The position numbers were made by a program, and so were the translations under genes. Below are positions 1 through 7,326 of a stretch of DNA of 19,566 bases, piece by piece (within the stretch, counting starts at the first letter, position 1; the number at the start of each line of letters is the position of its first letter). The stretch covers positions 1 through 19,566 of the forward strand of contig JBFZAG010000093.1 in NCBI GenBank assembly GCA_041309145.1, in the 5' to 3' direction. A model generated the notes under the pieces. That model did no database searches, had not been told where the DNA came from, and saw only the letters and a list, made by a program, of their open reading frames with translations. This stretch comes from JAPLLS01 sp041309145. Its GTDB lineage: Bacteria; Omnitrophota; Gorgyraeia; Gygaellales; Profunditerraquicolaceae.

Positions 1-696
1 CTGGTCGATCCGCAGCTGACCAGAAGCGTAAGCTACGTCGATGTGCAAGACTCGAACAACATCAGTGGCTCTTTGATCGGGGCCGCTTATTCCCTGGACT
101 CCGGGAATAACCTCAATTGGTTCTTAAAGCCTGAAGAGAATGAACTTCCTCCGATCGATATCATCATTATTCCCCCACCGCCGCCTCCTCCGTTACCTTT
201 TCCGCCAATAGAACCGCCTCCGGTTGAATTATTGCCTGCGGAACTACCGCCAGCTGAAGCGCCGCCTGCAGAAGCACCACCTGCAGAACAACCAGACGCA
301 GAACAGCCAGATGCTGAAGAATTGCCTGCTTCTGACACTGACACCTCAGTTTCATCAGAAGATAGCGGAGAACACGGATTTGATATGTCCAGCGAAGATT
401 ACGAAGAAGATGAAAAAAGATACAAGAAACCCTACCTGGCGGGAAAATATAAAACCGTGGTAATCCTGTTTGAAGGAAAAGTTGTAGTTTCTCCCTATGA
501 TAAAAATGGATTACAGGAAGATAAAACAGTAGTGCTGCTCCCTGGAGACAGCACCGCCCAATCAGCCGAATTATTGCCTGCAGAACCATTGCCAGCTGAA
601 GCGCCGCCTGCAGAACAACCAATAGCTGAAGAATCGCCTGATTCTAACCCGAATTCCTCAGTTTCATCGGAAAGTAGCGGCAGTTTTTCCATATAA
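1..696 (+). CDS. C-terminal part of a large secreted exoprotein (two-partner-secretion / filamentous haemagglutinin-like), 5' end outside window
   Basis: Frame 1 is open from the first base, so the gene starts upstream. The GTG at 43 is only an internal codon. The first residues read like the end of a beta-helical TPS exoprotein ('SYVDVQDSNN...', then 'DSGNNLNW'). A seven-proline run and a low-complexity linker of repeated PAE/PPAE/PDAE units follow. Next comes a short ordered segment (about nt 415-545, 'GKYKTVVILFEGKVVV'), then a second PAE-repeat copy and a Ser-rich end closed by two stops (694-699). The protein would be exported through the outer membrane; a TpsB-type pore is encoded convergently at 779-2479. 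Inference: surface adhesin or fibre. The repeat tail is likely a flexible spacer. The family call rests on a short motif and on context, so the role is uncertain, but the coding frame itself is well supported. Confidence 0.72.
   Translation: MVDPQLTRSVSYVDVQDSNNISGSLIGAAYSLDSGNNLNWFLKPEENELPPIDIIIIPPPPPPPLPFPPIEPPPVELLPAELPPAEAPPAEAPPAEQPDAEQPDAEELPASDTDTSVSSEDSGEHGFDMSSEDYEEDEKRYKKPYLAGKYKTVVILFEGKVVVSPYDKNGLQEDKTVVLLPGDSTAQSAELLPAEPLPAEAPPAEQPIAEESPDSNPNSSVSSESSGSFSI
226..368 (+). repeat. PAE-repeat coding block, copy 1
   Basis: This block encodes LLPAELPPAEAPPAEAPPAEQ... and ends with a 'SVSSEDSG' motif. The same start and end motifs recur at 568-680, about 342 bp downstream. Internally it is made of 5-residue units (P-A-E with P/Q/L). 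It is a degenerate tandem repeat inside the exoprotein tail. Confidence 0.75.
568..680 (+). repeat. PAE-repeat coding block, copy 2
   Basis: Second, shorter copy of the block at 226-368. It begins with the same 'gaattattgcctgc' bases and ends with 'SVSSESSG' just before the stop codons. Two or more internal PAE units have been lost relative to copy 1. Confidence 0.75.
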
Positions 697-703
697 TAAG
701 GAC

Positions 704-779
704 AGATTGCAGAAAGATGAAAAACGGTGCTGCTCCAGGGAAACAGCGCCGCCCAATTAGCTAAAATAAAATAATTATT
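704..779 (+). repeat. Decayed third copy of the repeat junction, downstream of the stop codons
   Basis: The stretch from 'gattgcagaaagatgaaaa' through 'gtgctgctcc' and 'gccgcccaatta' to 'aattatt' matches 509-575 of the coding region with scattered substitutions and a small indel. It lies after the tandem TAA TAA. It therefore looks like a third tandem unit that once was coding and is now untranslated. Confidence 0.65.
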
Positions 780-2479
780 TAGTATTGGAAATCAAAGGAA
801 AAGTGAAAATATGAGCGGCCGGATTGAGTGATCGGATCATCCCCAACAGGAAAACCCCACTCCAAACGCGTAGAGCCTTTCCGGAAAAACTTAATCCGTA
901 AACCAACTCCCAGGCCAAGAAGTTGCGCGTTGCGCTTTTCAGTCGCAGACGCGGATCTTCTGTGCCCTTGGCCATAATCAGCAAACAAAACAAGATTAGA
1001 CTGATCTCTTAAGCATATTTTGTCTCCAGGCAAAGTGAACCCTCCGGGAACAAAGTAAGCCGGAAACAACAACTCTTCGCTGACCAGGAATCCGTTATCC
1101 GCCAGGTAATCTCCTGAAGGATATCCCCGCACAGAATCGATTCCTCCCAAAGAAAAAGTTTCCTGAGGAGTAAGTTTAGCCGAAGACAGCTGAGACTGAA
1201 ATTTGGAATTCAGCGCCCAGTCCCGGTAAAATTGTCTTTTATGTTGAAGTCCCAGATTGACTTTAGAAAAAACAGACTTGGCTCCCCTGGAAGCTAGCGG
1301 ATTGCCTCGGGAACTGGCCCCCAAAGCATCGAGCCCCTGAAGAACCTCGCCGGAGAGAACCGAGCTGCCCCCGAAATCCTGTGAAAGATATTTTCCGCCC
1401 AAACGCAAAATTCTCAAACGGTCACGGTTGTAAGTCCCGGCATTAAGAACTACTGTTTTGTCCTTGGCGTCAAGGCCCGCAAAAACTTCCCCCTTGTATA
1501 CAGCCTCCCGGTAAAGGTCCTGGCGCAAAGAAATGCTCAGATTCTGAGACTTGGAAAAAATTCCATATGGCTGGTAATCTTTCTTAGGCACGGATTTGCT
1601 CCAGCTGTAACCGTAAAGAACAGACGCGCCCCGCGGGCTTACCGGCACCAAATGGTAAGCATATTTGGAATCGAAATTTTTCCCGAAATTAGAGCCGCCG
1701 AAGAACAAATCGTCAAAACCCAGAAGATTATTGTGGCGCAGTCCGCAACCTGTTCTATATTTTCCGGTGGACGGCTCCCCTTCCCCGTCCAATGAATAAC
1801 TAAGATGCATTGGAAAATTAGTCTCCGGGCTCAAGACAACATCGGTGGTTCCCGGCTTTTTCCCGGCCCGCAAGACCGCCTTGACCTTGCGGTCGGGATT
1901 CTTGTTCATCATCTGCAGGCTGCGGGACAAACGGTCGTAACGCAAAGGCTCTCCCGCGGGCATATCCCAGTAATACTTCAGCCGGTCATTGCTGAAATAT
2001 TTGTGCGCTTTGATCTCCAGCTCGCCCATGCGCGACTCCACGATCCGGATCGTTACAGCCTGACCTTTGATCTCCTGTTCCGGAACAAAAGCCGCGGCGA
2101 TAAATCCTTGTTTTAAGTAGGCCTGTTCGATCTCTTTGGCCAAAGCATGAAGGTCCGACAGACGCAGTTCTTTATTTTCGTATTTATCTATAAGCGGGGC
2201 TAATTCCTTGCGGGTAAGATTATCGTTTCCGGAAAGCTCGATCCTTTTGATCAAAAAGGTCTGTTCTTTCGCAGGCGCTGGCTTTTCTTCTGGCTTGGTC
2301 TGGTCAGCTACTTCAGGCGGGGTCGGCTCCAGGGATTTGAGTATCTCTTCCTGTTTCTCAAGCCGGTCTGATTCTTTGGTGGATTTTTCTATGTCGATCT
2401 GGCCGAAAGACAGGCAAGGAACAAAAAAAATACCGGCCAGAATAACAATAATCAAGATTGGCGCAAAAGATTTATTCAA
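779..2479 (-). CDS. TpsB / ShlB-FhaC family outer-membrane transporter (two-partner secretion)
   Basis: This 566-residue protein (TTG start) exports a partner exoprotein across the outer membrane. Visible parts: a signal peptide at about 1-26; a charged linker rich in Glu/Lys/Pro (30-73); one clear POTRA domain at about 74-150 ('FLIKRIELSGNDNLTRKEL', with 'YLKQGFIAAAFVPEQ' in its second half); and a beta-barrel of about 16 strands from about 205 to an aromatic C-terminus ('FSFDFQY'). The L6-loop signature VRGY is at residues 450-453, after 'FSLGGIDS'. Length is typical for the family. Start choice: AAGGGG lies 6 nt upstream of TTG at 2479, and a promoter sits just before it. The gene converges on the exoprotein tail, so partnership with that protein is likely but not proven. 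No cognate exoprotein start is visible in this window. Confidence 0.9.
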   Translation of the reverse strand: MNKSFAPILIIVILAGIFFVPCLSFGQIDIEKSTKESDRLEKQEEILKSLEPTPPEVADQTKPEEKPAPAKEQTFLIKRIELSGNDNLTRKELAPLIDKYENKELRLSDLHALAKEIEQAYLKQGFIAAAFVPEQEIKGQAVTIRIVESRMGELEIKAHKYFSNDRLKYYWDMPAGEPLRYDRLSRSLQMMNKNPDRKVKAVLRAGKKPGTTDVVLSPETNFPMHLSYSLDGEGEPSTGKYRTGCGLRHNNLLGFDDLFFGGSNFGKNFDSKYAYHLVPVSPRGASVLYGYSWSKSVPKKDYQPYGIFSKSQNLSISLRQDLYREAVYKGEVFAGLDAKDKTVVLNAGTYNRDRLRILRLGGKYLSQDFGGSSVLSGEVLQGLDALGASSRGNPLASRGAKSVFSKVNLGLQHKRQFYRDWALNSKFQSQLSSAKLTPQETFSLGGIDSVRGYPSGDYLADNGFLVSEELLFPAYFVPGGFTLPGDKICLRDQSNLVLFADYGQGHRRSASATEKRNAQLLGLGVGLRIKFFRKGSTRLEWGFPVGDDPITQSGRSYFHFSFDFQY

Positions 2480-2507
2480 TTTTTCCCCTTAAGGCTTGTA
2501 TTTTTCC

Positions 2508-2536
2508 ATAATATCTTATTAGAAAAATCGTGTCAA
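2508..2536 (-). promoter_or_regulatory. Promoter for the TpsB gene
   Basis: On the minus strand TTGACA (2536-2531) is followed after 17 bp by TATTAT (2513-2508). Transcription would start near 2501 and give a leader of about 20 nt before the TTG start at 2479. Confidence 0.65.
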
Positions 2537-2582
2537 TACAATTCTAACCTTAATCATACAAAAAGGATAGACGAAAATGTTA

Positions 2583-2610
2583 TTGACAGCCGGGTTTTGA
2601 GCACTAAAAT
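2583..2610 (+). promoter_or_regulatory. Promoter for the fecR-like / diguanylate cyclase pair
   Basis: TTGACA (2583-2588) is followed after 16 bp by TAAAAT (2605-2610). The predicted start near 2617 precedes the AAGGAGG ribosome site at 2639-2645. It is divergent from the TpsB promoter, with 46 bp between the two -35 boxes. Confidence 0.65.
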
Positions 2611-2651
2611 AAATATTAAGAAAGTTAATCGCCCTTACAAGGAGGCCGGGA

Positions 2652-3122
2652 ATGAAAAGAGTTTTTGTATTATTAGTTTCGGGTTTGGTTTTGATTCTTC
2701 CCCTTCAATCTCCGGGGTTATCCCAGGTCGAGAACCGCGAGGCCACGATCTTAAGCCTTCAAGGCACTGTCGAGGTAAAATCAGGGAAAAAACCATGGCA
2801 AAAAGCTCAAAAAAACATGGTCCTGGTCCAGGGAGATATTATCCGGACTAAAAATAAATCCTCCGCAACGCTTAATGTGGACGGCACCGGCAAAAAAGCG
2901 GCGGTAGAAATGAAAGAAAACAGCCAGCTCCGGCTTGCTGAACTTAAGATCAACAAAGCTGATTCCAGCGAAACCACCCTCCTCGACCTGGCCCTGGGAG
3001 CGGTGCTGATCAAAGCCGAAAAATTACATTCGGAAAAATCGCGATTCGAAGTTAAAACCCCGACTTCGATTGTCGGAGTCAGGGGAACAACTTTCTCTGT
3101 CGCTGTAGAAGCCGAAGAATAG
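2652..3122 (+). CDS. Secreted FecR-domain protein
   Basis: This 156-residue protein has a signal peptide (about 1-24, 'VFVLLVSGLVLILPLQ'). A compact FecR-type domain follows. Its visible hallmarks are 'SLQGTVEVKSG...W' at about 34-48, 'GDIIRTKNKSSATL' at about 61-74, and the terminal 'FEVKTPTSIVGVRGTTFSVAV', the classic end of FecR domains. There is no transmembrane segment after the signal peptide, so it probably acts in the periplasm or at the outer membrane. A strong AAGGAGG lies 6 nt before the ATG. Only 3 nt separate it from the downstream CHASE2-GGDEF gene, so the two are co-transcribed and probably translationally coupled. In this family FecR domains sense or relay envelope signals; what this one senses is unknown. 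It could be a periplasmic input module for the CHASE2 sensor (inference). Confidence 0.85.
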   Translation: MKRVFVLLVSGLVLILPLQSPGLSQVENREATILSLQGTVEVKSGKKPWQKAQKNMVLVQGDIIRTKNKSSATLNVDGTGKKAAVEMKENSQLRLAELKINKADSSETTLLDLALGAVLIKAEKLHSEKSRFEVKTPTSIVGVRGTTFSVAVEAEE

Positions 3123-3125
3123 CCC

Positions 3126-4811
3126 TTGAAACCGGGAAAATTCCTCTTTCTAAACATCGCGTTTTCTTTACTTGTCGCGTCCTTTCTTCTTTTTGTCTAC
3201 CCCAAAGGATTCCTGGACCGCATTCAGCTTACCGGGATCGATTTCCTTTTCCGCCTGAGAAGCGTGCCTCCGAAACAATCAGACAAGATCATTATCGTTG
3301 AAATAACTGATGCTGATATCGCCAAAATAGGCAGATGGCCCTGGCCCAGGGTTTGGCTGGCTACTATTACCCAGGCCTTAAGCGATATGGGCGCTAAAGC
3401 GATATTCTTCGATTTTCTGCTTTCCGAGCCTTCCGACGAAGAAGATGATTCCTTGTTTGAAGCGGTATTAAAGAAAACCCGGAACGTCTATCTGCCTTTT
3501 GTCTTCGAAAGATCCACAACTAACTTTCACTCCGCTTTTATGCCGCTCGAGAGGTTTTCTCAATACGTAAAAGGTACGGGCTCCATAAACATATACCCTG
3601 ATGACGACGGGATCATCAGGAGGACCCAGATTATTTTTTCGGACAAAAAAACGACTTACCCCAGCGCCGCGCTTAAGATCGCCATGGATTATCAAGGCCT
3701 GCAGATAAAGGGTTTCAACGAACGCGATCTTATGCTGGAGAATCAAAAAGAAAAATTAAAAATACCCCTGGCGGGAAATGATTCTATCCTGCTCAACTGG
3801 GCAGGCAAATGGAAAAACACCTTCAGACATTACAGCTTTTTGGACGTATTAAAAGCTTATCAGGACCTGAAAAAAAACAGAAACCAAGAAATCGATACCG
3901 GCGTCTTTAAAGAAAGCATCTGCCTGGTAGCTATGACTTCAATAGGATTATACGACATCAAGGCGGTTCCGGTGGAAGCAGAATACCCGGGCATAGGTAT
4001 AACCGCTACCGCCATAAATAACATCCTGAACAATAGCTCCTTAAACCTTATGCCAAGCAGAGTAAATATCCTGCTCATCTTTATTTTATGTCTTCTTCCC
4101 GGAGTTTTGGTCCGGGGAACAAAACCGCTGCGCGAACTGCTTTTAGTGCTGACCATAACTTCTGTTTACTTCTATATAGTTCTTTTGCTTTTTAATTACG
4201 GCTATGTGGTGAATTATCTCACTCCGATCATCGGAATGTTTATTACTTCCGCGATAGTGGGAACTTTCCACTTCTTCCGCATTTCCAGAGAACGCCAGCA
4301 GCTGTTTAAATTGTCCGTCACAGACAACCTCACCGGTCTCTACAATATCCGGTATTTCAAGGTTATGCTGGAAACCGAGATCATGCTTGCTGAAGCTAAT
4401 CCTAAAAACAAATTCTGCCTGATCATGGCCGACATCGACCATTTTAAAAAATATAATGACACCTACGGTCATCAGGCCGGCGACATCGTGATCCGGGAAG
4501 TGGCCTTGACGATAAGATCGGCAATCCGTTCTTCGGATGTGATCGGCAGGTACGGCGGAGAAGAAATGATCATACTTCTGCGGGGAGCGGATTTACAAGT
4601 CGGCCTCCTGCTGGCCGAGAAGATACGTAAAAATATCGCGAGCCTTAACCTCAAAATGGATAATACCGTCACCTGCCAGGTAACGGCAAGCTTCGGAGTA
4701 GTTTCTTACAAACGCGGCTATGACATGGAAAAACTGATCAAAAGCGCGGACGAAGGATTATACAAGGCTAAACTGGCGGGAAGAAACCAGGTCTATTCGC
4801 TGGAAGAATAA
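3126..4811 (+). CDS. CHASE2-GGDEF membrane diguanylate cyclase
   Basis: This 561-residue protein has an N-terminal membrane helix (about 6-24) and a large extracytoplasmic CHASE2 sensor (about 30-305; 'GIDFLFRLR', 'IIIVEITDADIAKIGRWPWPR', 'GAKAIFFDFLLSEPS'). Three helices follow (about 313-330, 338-360, 364-386), then a cytoplasmic GGDEF domain (about 397-558). The catalytic loop reads GGEEM (477-481). The metal-binding DID is at 436-438. An inhibitory c-di-GMP site, RSSD, is at 468-471, exactly 5 residues before GGEEM. This supports an active, feedback-regulated cyclase making c-di-GMP from GTP. The start is TTG at 3126, 3 nt after the FecR gene, with no clear ribosome site, so coupling is likely. 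The Met at the last motif position is less common than Phe. The signal sensed is unknown. Confidence 0.9.
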   Translation: MKPGKFLFLNIAFSLLVASFLLFVYPKGFLDRIQLTGIDFLFRLRSVPPKQSDKIIIVEITDADIAKIGRWPWPRVWLATITQALSDMGAKAIFFDFLLSEPSDEEDDSLFEAVLKKTRNVYLPFVFERSTTNFHSAFMPLERFSQYVKGTGSINIYPDDDGIIRRTQIIFSDKKTTYPSAALKIAMDYQGLQIKGFNERDLMLENQKEKLKIPLAGNDSILLNWAGKWKNTFRHYSFLDVLKAYQDLKKNRNQEIDTGVFKESICLVAMTSIGLYDIKAVPVEAEYPGIGITATAINNILNNSSLNLMPSRVNILLIFILCLLPGVLVRGTKPLRELLLVLTITSVYFYIVLLLFNYGYVVNYLTPIIGMFITSAIVGTFHFFRISRERQQLFKLSVTDNLTGLYNIRYFKVMLETEIMLAEANPKNKFCLIMADIDHFKKYNDTYGHQAGDIVIREVALTIRSAIRSSDVIGRYGGEEMIILLRGADLQVGLLLAEKIRKNIASLNLKMDNTVTCQVTASFGVVSYKRGYDMEKLIKSADEGLYKAKLAGRNQVYSLEE

Positions 4812-4817
4812 AAGATA

Positions 4818-5405
4818 TTAAGCTCGATCCCAAGAATTAACGCTCTTGGCAAGAAGATCAAACTCGATATTGACCTTATCTGACGGGCCTTTGAATCCGA
4901 GGGTGGTGTTCTTGAGGGTGTGGGAAATGATGTAGACGCTGAAAATTCCGGCTTTCTTATCCCCTACCGTAAGGCTGATCCCGTCCAGGCTGACCGACCC
5001 CTTAGGAATGATATATTTCTCAAACTTCCGGTCGCAGGCGATCTGGAAAACAAGATTATCCCGGCGAAATCCTTTGCTGCGGATAGTTCCCAGGCAATCC
5101 ACATGGCCAAGGACAAAATGGCCGCTCAACCTGTCGCCTAATTTAAGGCTGCGCTCCAAGTTGACCCTGTCCGAGATCCGCAAAACTCCCAGATCAGTTA
5201 TCTTGGCGGTCTCCGGCATCATCTCAAAACTCAAAGCGTTTTTTTCTTTCCTGACTACTGTCAGACAAACCCCGTTGACCGCCACACTATCCCCGATCTT
5301 AACATCCTCCAGGACTTTATTTGCTTCAATAGTCAAAAGGATCGCTTTTGCCTGCCGGGATAAACCTTTTACCTTGCCCAATTCTTCGACTATTCCTGTA
5401 AACAT
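4818..5405 (-). CDS. ribE: Riboflavin synthase, alpha subunit type
   Basis: Cytosolic enzyme that converts two 6,7-dimethyl-8-ribityllumazine molecules into riboflavin plus 5-amino-6-ribitylamino-uracil, the last step of the pathway. The 195-residue protein has the diagnostic N-terminus MFTGIVEELG and two lumazine-binding repeats (about 1-97 with 'GDSVAVNGVCLTVV' and 98-190 with 'GSVSLDGISLTV'). The motif 'SGHFVLGHVD' joins them. It is slightly shorter than the usual 200-215 residues. It is last in the rib operon, 5 nt after ribD; its ribosome site (AAGGGG) lies inside the end of ribD. Its stop faces the diguanylate cyclase stop with only 6 nt between, and no terminator is visible there. In enteric nomenclature the gene is ribC (E. 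coli). Confidence 0.95.
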   Translation of the reverse strand: MFTGIVEELGKVKGLSRQAKAILLTIEANKVLEDVKIGDSVAVNGVCLTVVRKEKNALSFEMMPETAKITDLGVLRISDRVNLERSLKLGDRLSGHFVLGHVDCLGTIRSKGFRRDNLVFQIACDRKFEKYIIPKGSVSLDGISLTVGDKKAGIFSVYIISHTLKNTTLGFKGPSDKVNIEFDLLAKSVNSWDRA

Positions 5406-5410
5406 ATTTT

Positions 5411-6502
5411 TTATTTTACATCCCCTTCGATCATAATATCCTCTTTGAACCGCCGCAGTTTCAAGTTCTTCAAGGCTACCGCGGAATCCAGCCGGCTGAT
5501 GCCTTTGCCCATCACTGAGCTCACCGCCTCTTTGCCTCCGATTATCTTGGGGGAGATAAAAAACAGAACTTTATCCACCAGCCCCTCGTCAAACAGCGAG
5601 CCGATCAAAGTCCCGCCGCCCTCTACCAGGACGCTGGTGATCTCCATCCGGGCCAGCGTCTTTAACATGTCTTTTAAATTTATCTGGCCGAATTTCTCTT
5701 TTATTTCCAGGATCTTGGCTTTCCGGGCCAGAATACTGCGGTTTTCGGTTTCCTGCCCGGGCCGGGGGGCGATAGTGGCGATTATTACCTTGCTGTTATT
5801 GGCGAAAATATTGGCGTCCTGAGGGGTGCTTAACTGGCTGTCGATGACGATCTTGGCCGGCTGTTTCCGGGAAAACCAGGCATCGAGCTTGGGATTATCC
5901 CGGCGGACCGTATTGACCCCGACCATCACCGCGTCGTAATTCTGGCGCAAGCGGTGGCTGTAATTCCTGGACTTATCGGAAGTGATCCACTTGGATTCTC
6001 CTGTCCGGGTCGCGATCTTGCCGTCAAGAGATTCGGCGACCTTGACTGTTACCAGCGGCATGCGCTTGGTGATATACTTGATGAAAGCAGCGTTAATTTG
6101 CCTAAGTTTTTCTTCCCGGACCCCCGCTTCCACTTTGATCTTGTGGTTCTTGAGTATCTGGATGCCCTTGCCGTTGTTCAGCGGATTAGGGTCGATCATC
6201 CCGATCACCACTTCTTTGATCTTGCTCTGGATTATCCGGTCCACGCAAGGAGGGGTCCTGCCGAAATGGGCGCAGGGCTCCAGGGTCACATATAAAGTCG
6301 CGCCTCTTGTATTTTTTCCCGCTTCATCCAAAGCGATTACTTCGGCGTGAGCCAGCCCGGCTTTTTCGTGATAGCCCTGGCCGACGATCCGGTTGTTTTT
6401 CACGACAATCGCGCCGACCATGGGATTAGGCGAAGTCAGCCCTTTGGCTTTCAAAGCCAGCTTAATGGCCAGATCCATATAATAAGAATGGTCTTTTTTC
6501 AT
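5411..6502 (-). CDS. ribD: Bifunctional diaminohydroxyphosphoribosylaminopyrimidine deaminase / 5-amino-6-(5-phosphoribosylamino)uracil reductase
   Basis: Catalyses the second and third steps of riboflavin synthesis: deamination of the GTP-derived pyrimidine, then NADPH-dependent reduction of the ribose. The 363-residue protein has an N-terminal zinc deaminase domain (about 1-145) with HAE at 52-54 (E54 is the expected proton shuttle) and zinc cysteines C77 and C86 in 'TLEPCAHFGRTPPC'. A reductase domain follows (about 146-363; 'AESLDGKIATRTGESKWIT', 'VMVGVNTVRRDNPKL', 'VEGGGTLIGSLFDEGLVD'). Length and domain order are standard. The ATG overlaps the preceding PHP gene's stop as ATGA, with AGAGAG upstream as ribosome site. 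It belongs to the FMN-riboswitch operon. Confidence 0.96.
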   Translation of the reverse strand: MKKDHSYYMDLAIKLALKAKGLTSPNPMVGAIVVKNNRIVGQGYHEKAGLAHAEVIALDEAGKNTRGATLYVTLEPCAHFGRTPPCVDRIIQSKIKEVVIGMIDPNPLNNGKGIQILKNHKIKVEAGVREEKLRQINAAFIKYITKRMPLVTVKVAESLDGKIATRTGESKWITSDKSRNYSHRLRQNYDAVMVGVNTVRRDNPKLDAWFSRKQPAKIVIDSQLSTPQDANIFANNSKVIIATIAPRPGQETENRSILARKAKILEIKEKFGQINLKDMLKTLARMEITSVLVEGGGTLIGSLFDEGLVDKVLFFISPKIIGGKEAVSSVMGKGISRLDSAVALKNLKLRRFKEDIMIEGDVK

Positions 6503-7326
6503 TTTAATCTCTCTTTAGCCGCTTTCAGCTCTTCGACTAATTCGTAAGGGATCCTGATCGAACCGAGTTTCACATCCGGCTTGGTATCCCCGTGGAAATC
6601 CGAGCCGCCGGTAGAGACAAGTTTATACTTCTTGGCCAGGTCCCGGTAAAAATTTATCATTCCCTGGGTATGCTCGCTATAATAAACCTCCAGGCCGGCA
6701 AGCCCCATTTTGACGAACTCCGGGATCAACTCGTCCCTTCTCAAAGTATAGGGGTGGGCCAAAACCGGAACTCCTCCGGCATCTTTGATCAACTTGATCG
6801 CCTCGGCTGGCGTAAGTTTAAATCCTGAGACATAGCCCGGGCATCTGTCCCCGATATATTTATAAAAAGCTTCGTAGGTGGATTTGACTATCCCGGCATT
6901 GACCATAGCCCGGGCGATATGGAGCCGGCCTACCGTGCCCTTTAAAGAAAGATTAAAAACACTTTCCGGGTCAAGGCTGACATCCATTTCTTTTTTTAGC
7001 TTTTCGGAGATCTTATAAATGCGCTCAACTCTGTTTTTCCTAAGTAATTCCAGTTTCTCCAATAAAGGCGGGTAATGATGATCGAACAGGTAGCCTAAAA
7101 GATGGATCTCGACCCCATCCTGCTCCGCGGTCAGTTCCACTCCCGAAAGGACCTCGAGATTATTCTCAAGTCCCGCCTTCTGGGCAAATTCTATGCCGGC
7201 GACCGTGTCGTGGTCAACTATCGCAACAGCCGACAACCCGGCTTTCGCCGCCAGATCGACCAGCTCTTCGCAGTTTAAAGTCCCGTCGGAAAAAAGAGTG
7301 TGAAGGTGCAAATCGGCGAATTTCAC
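6499..7326 (-). CDS. PHP-domain phosphoesterase (YciV/TrpH-like)
   Basis: This 275-residue metal-dependent phosphoesterase has the full PHP set: H7 and H9 with D14 (DLHLHTLFSDGT), D38-H39-D40, E64, H75, an 'LAHPYTL' segment and D243-x-H245 (GGSDFHGD). All predicted metal ligands are present. Relatives hydrolyse 3',5'-nucleoside bisphosphates or short RNA 5' ends; others in the superfamily are histidinol phosphatases. The gene starts with GTG, overlaps nusB by 4 nt (GTGA) and ribD by 4 nt (ATGA), so it is locked inside the riboflavin operon. The pathway needs a phosphatase for 5-amino-6-ribitylamino-uracil phosphate, which none of the other genes supplies. This protein is a candidate by position only (inference). 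A role in RNA turnover beside nusB is the alternative. Confidence 0.88.
   Translation of the reverse strand: MKFADLHLHTLFSDGTLNCEELVDLAAKAGLSAVAIVDHDTVAGIEFAQKAGLENNLEVLSGVELTAEQDGVEIHLLGYLFDHHYPPLLEKLELLRKNRVERIYKISEKLKKEMDVSLDPESVFNLSLKGTVGRLHIARAMVNAGIVKSTYEAFYKYIGDRCPGYVSGFKLTPAEAIKLIKDAGGVPVLAHPYTLRRDELIPEFVKMGLAGLEVYYSEHTQGMINFYRDLAKKYKLVSTGGSDFHGDTKPDVKLGSIRIPYELVEELKAAKERLK

Noticed and set aside
43..45. GTG as true start of the exoprotein
   Set aside because: The frame is open to the window edge with exoprotein-like residues before it, and there is no ribosome site or signal peptide.
87..692. Long minus-strand and alternative-frame open frames over the exoprotein tail
   Set aside because: They are Gly/Ser/Ala- or Leu/Gln-rich shadows of the Pro/Ala/Glu repeats in the plus-strand gene.
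768..780. AT-rich palindrome AAATAATTATTT at the exoprotein/TpsB convergence as a terminator
   Set aside because: There are no G-C pairs in the stem; it is too weak to call.
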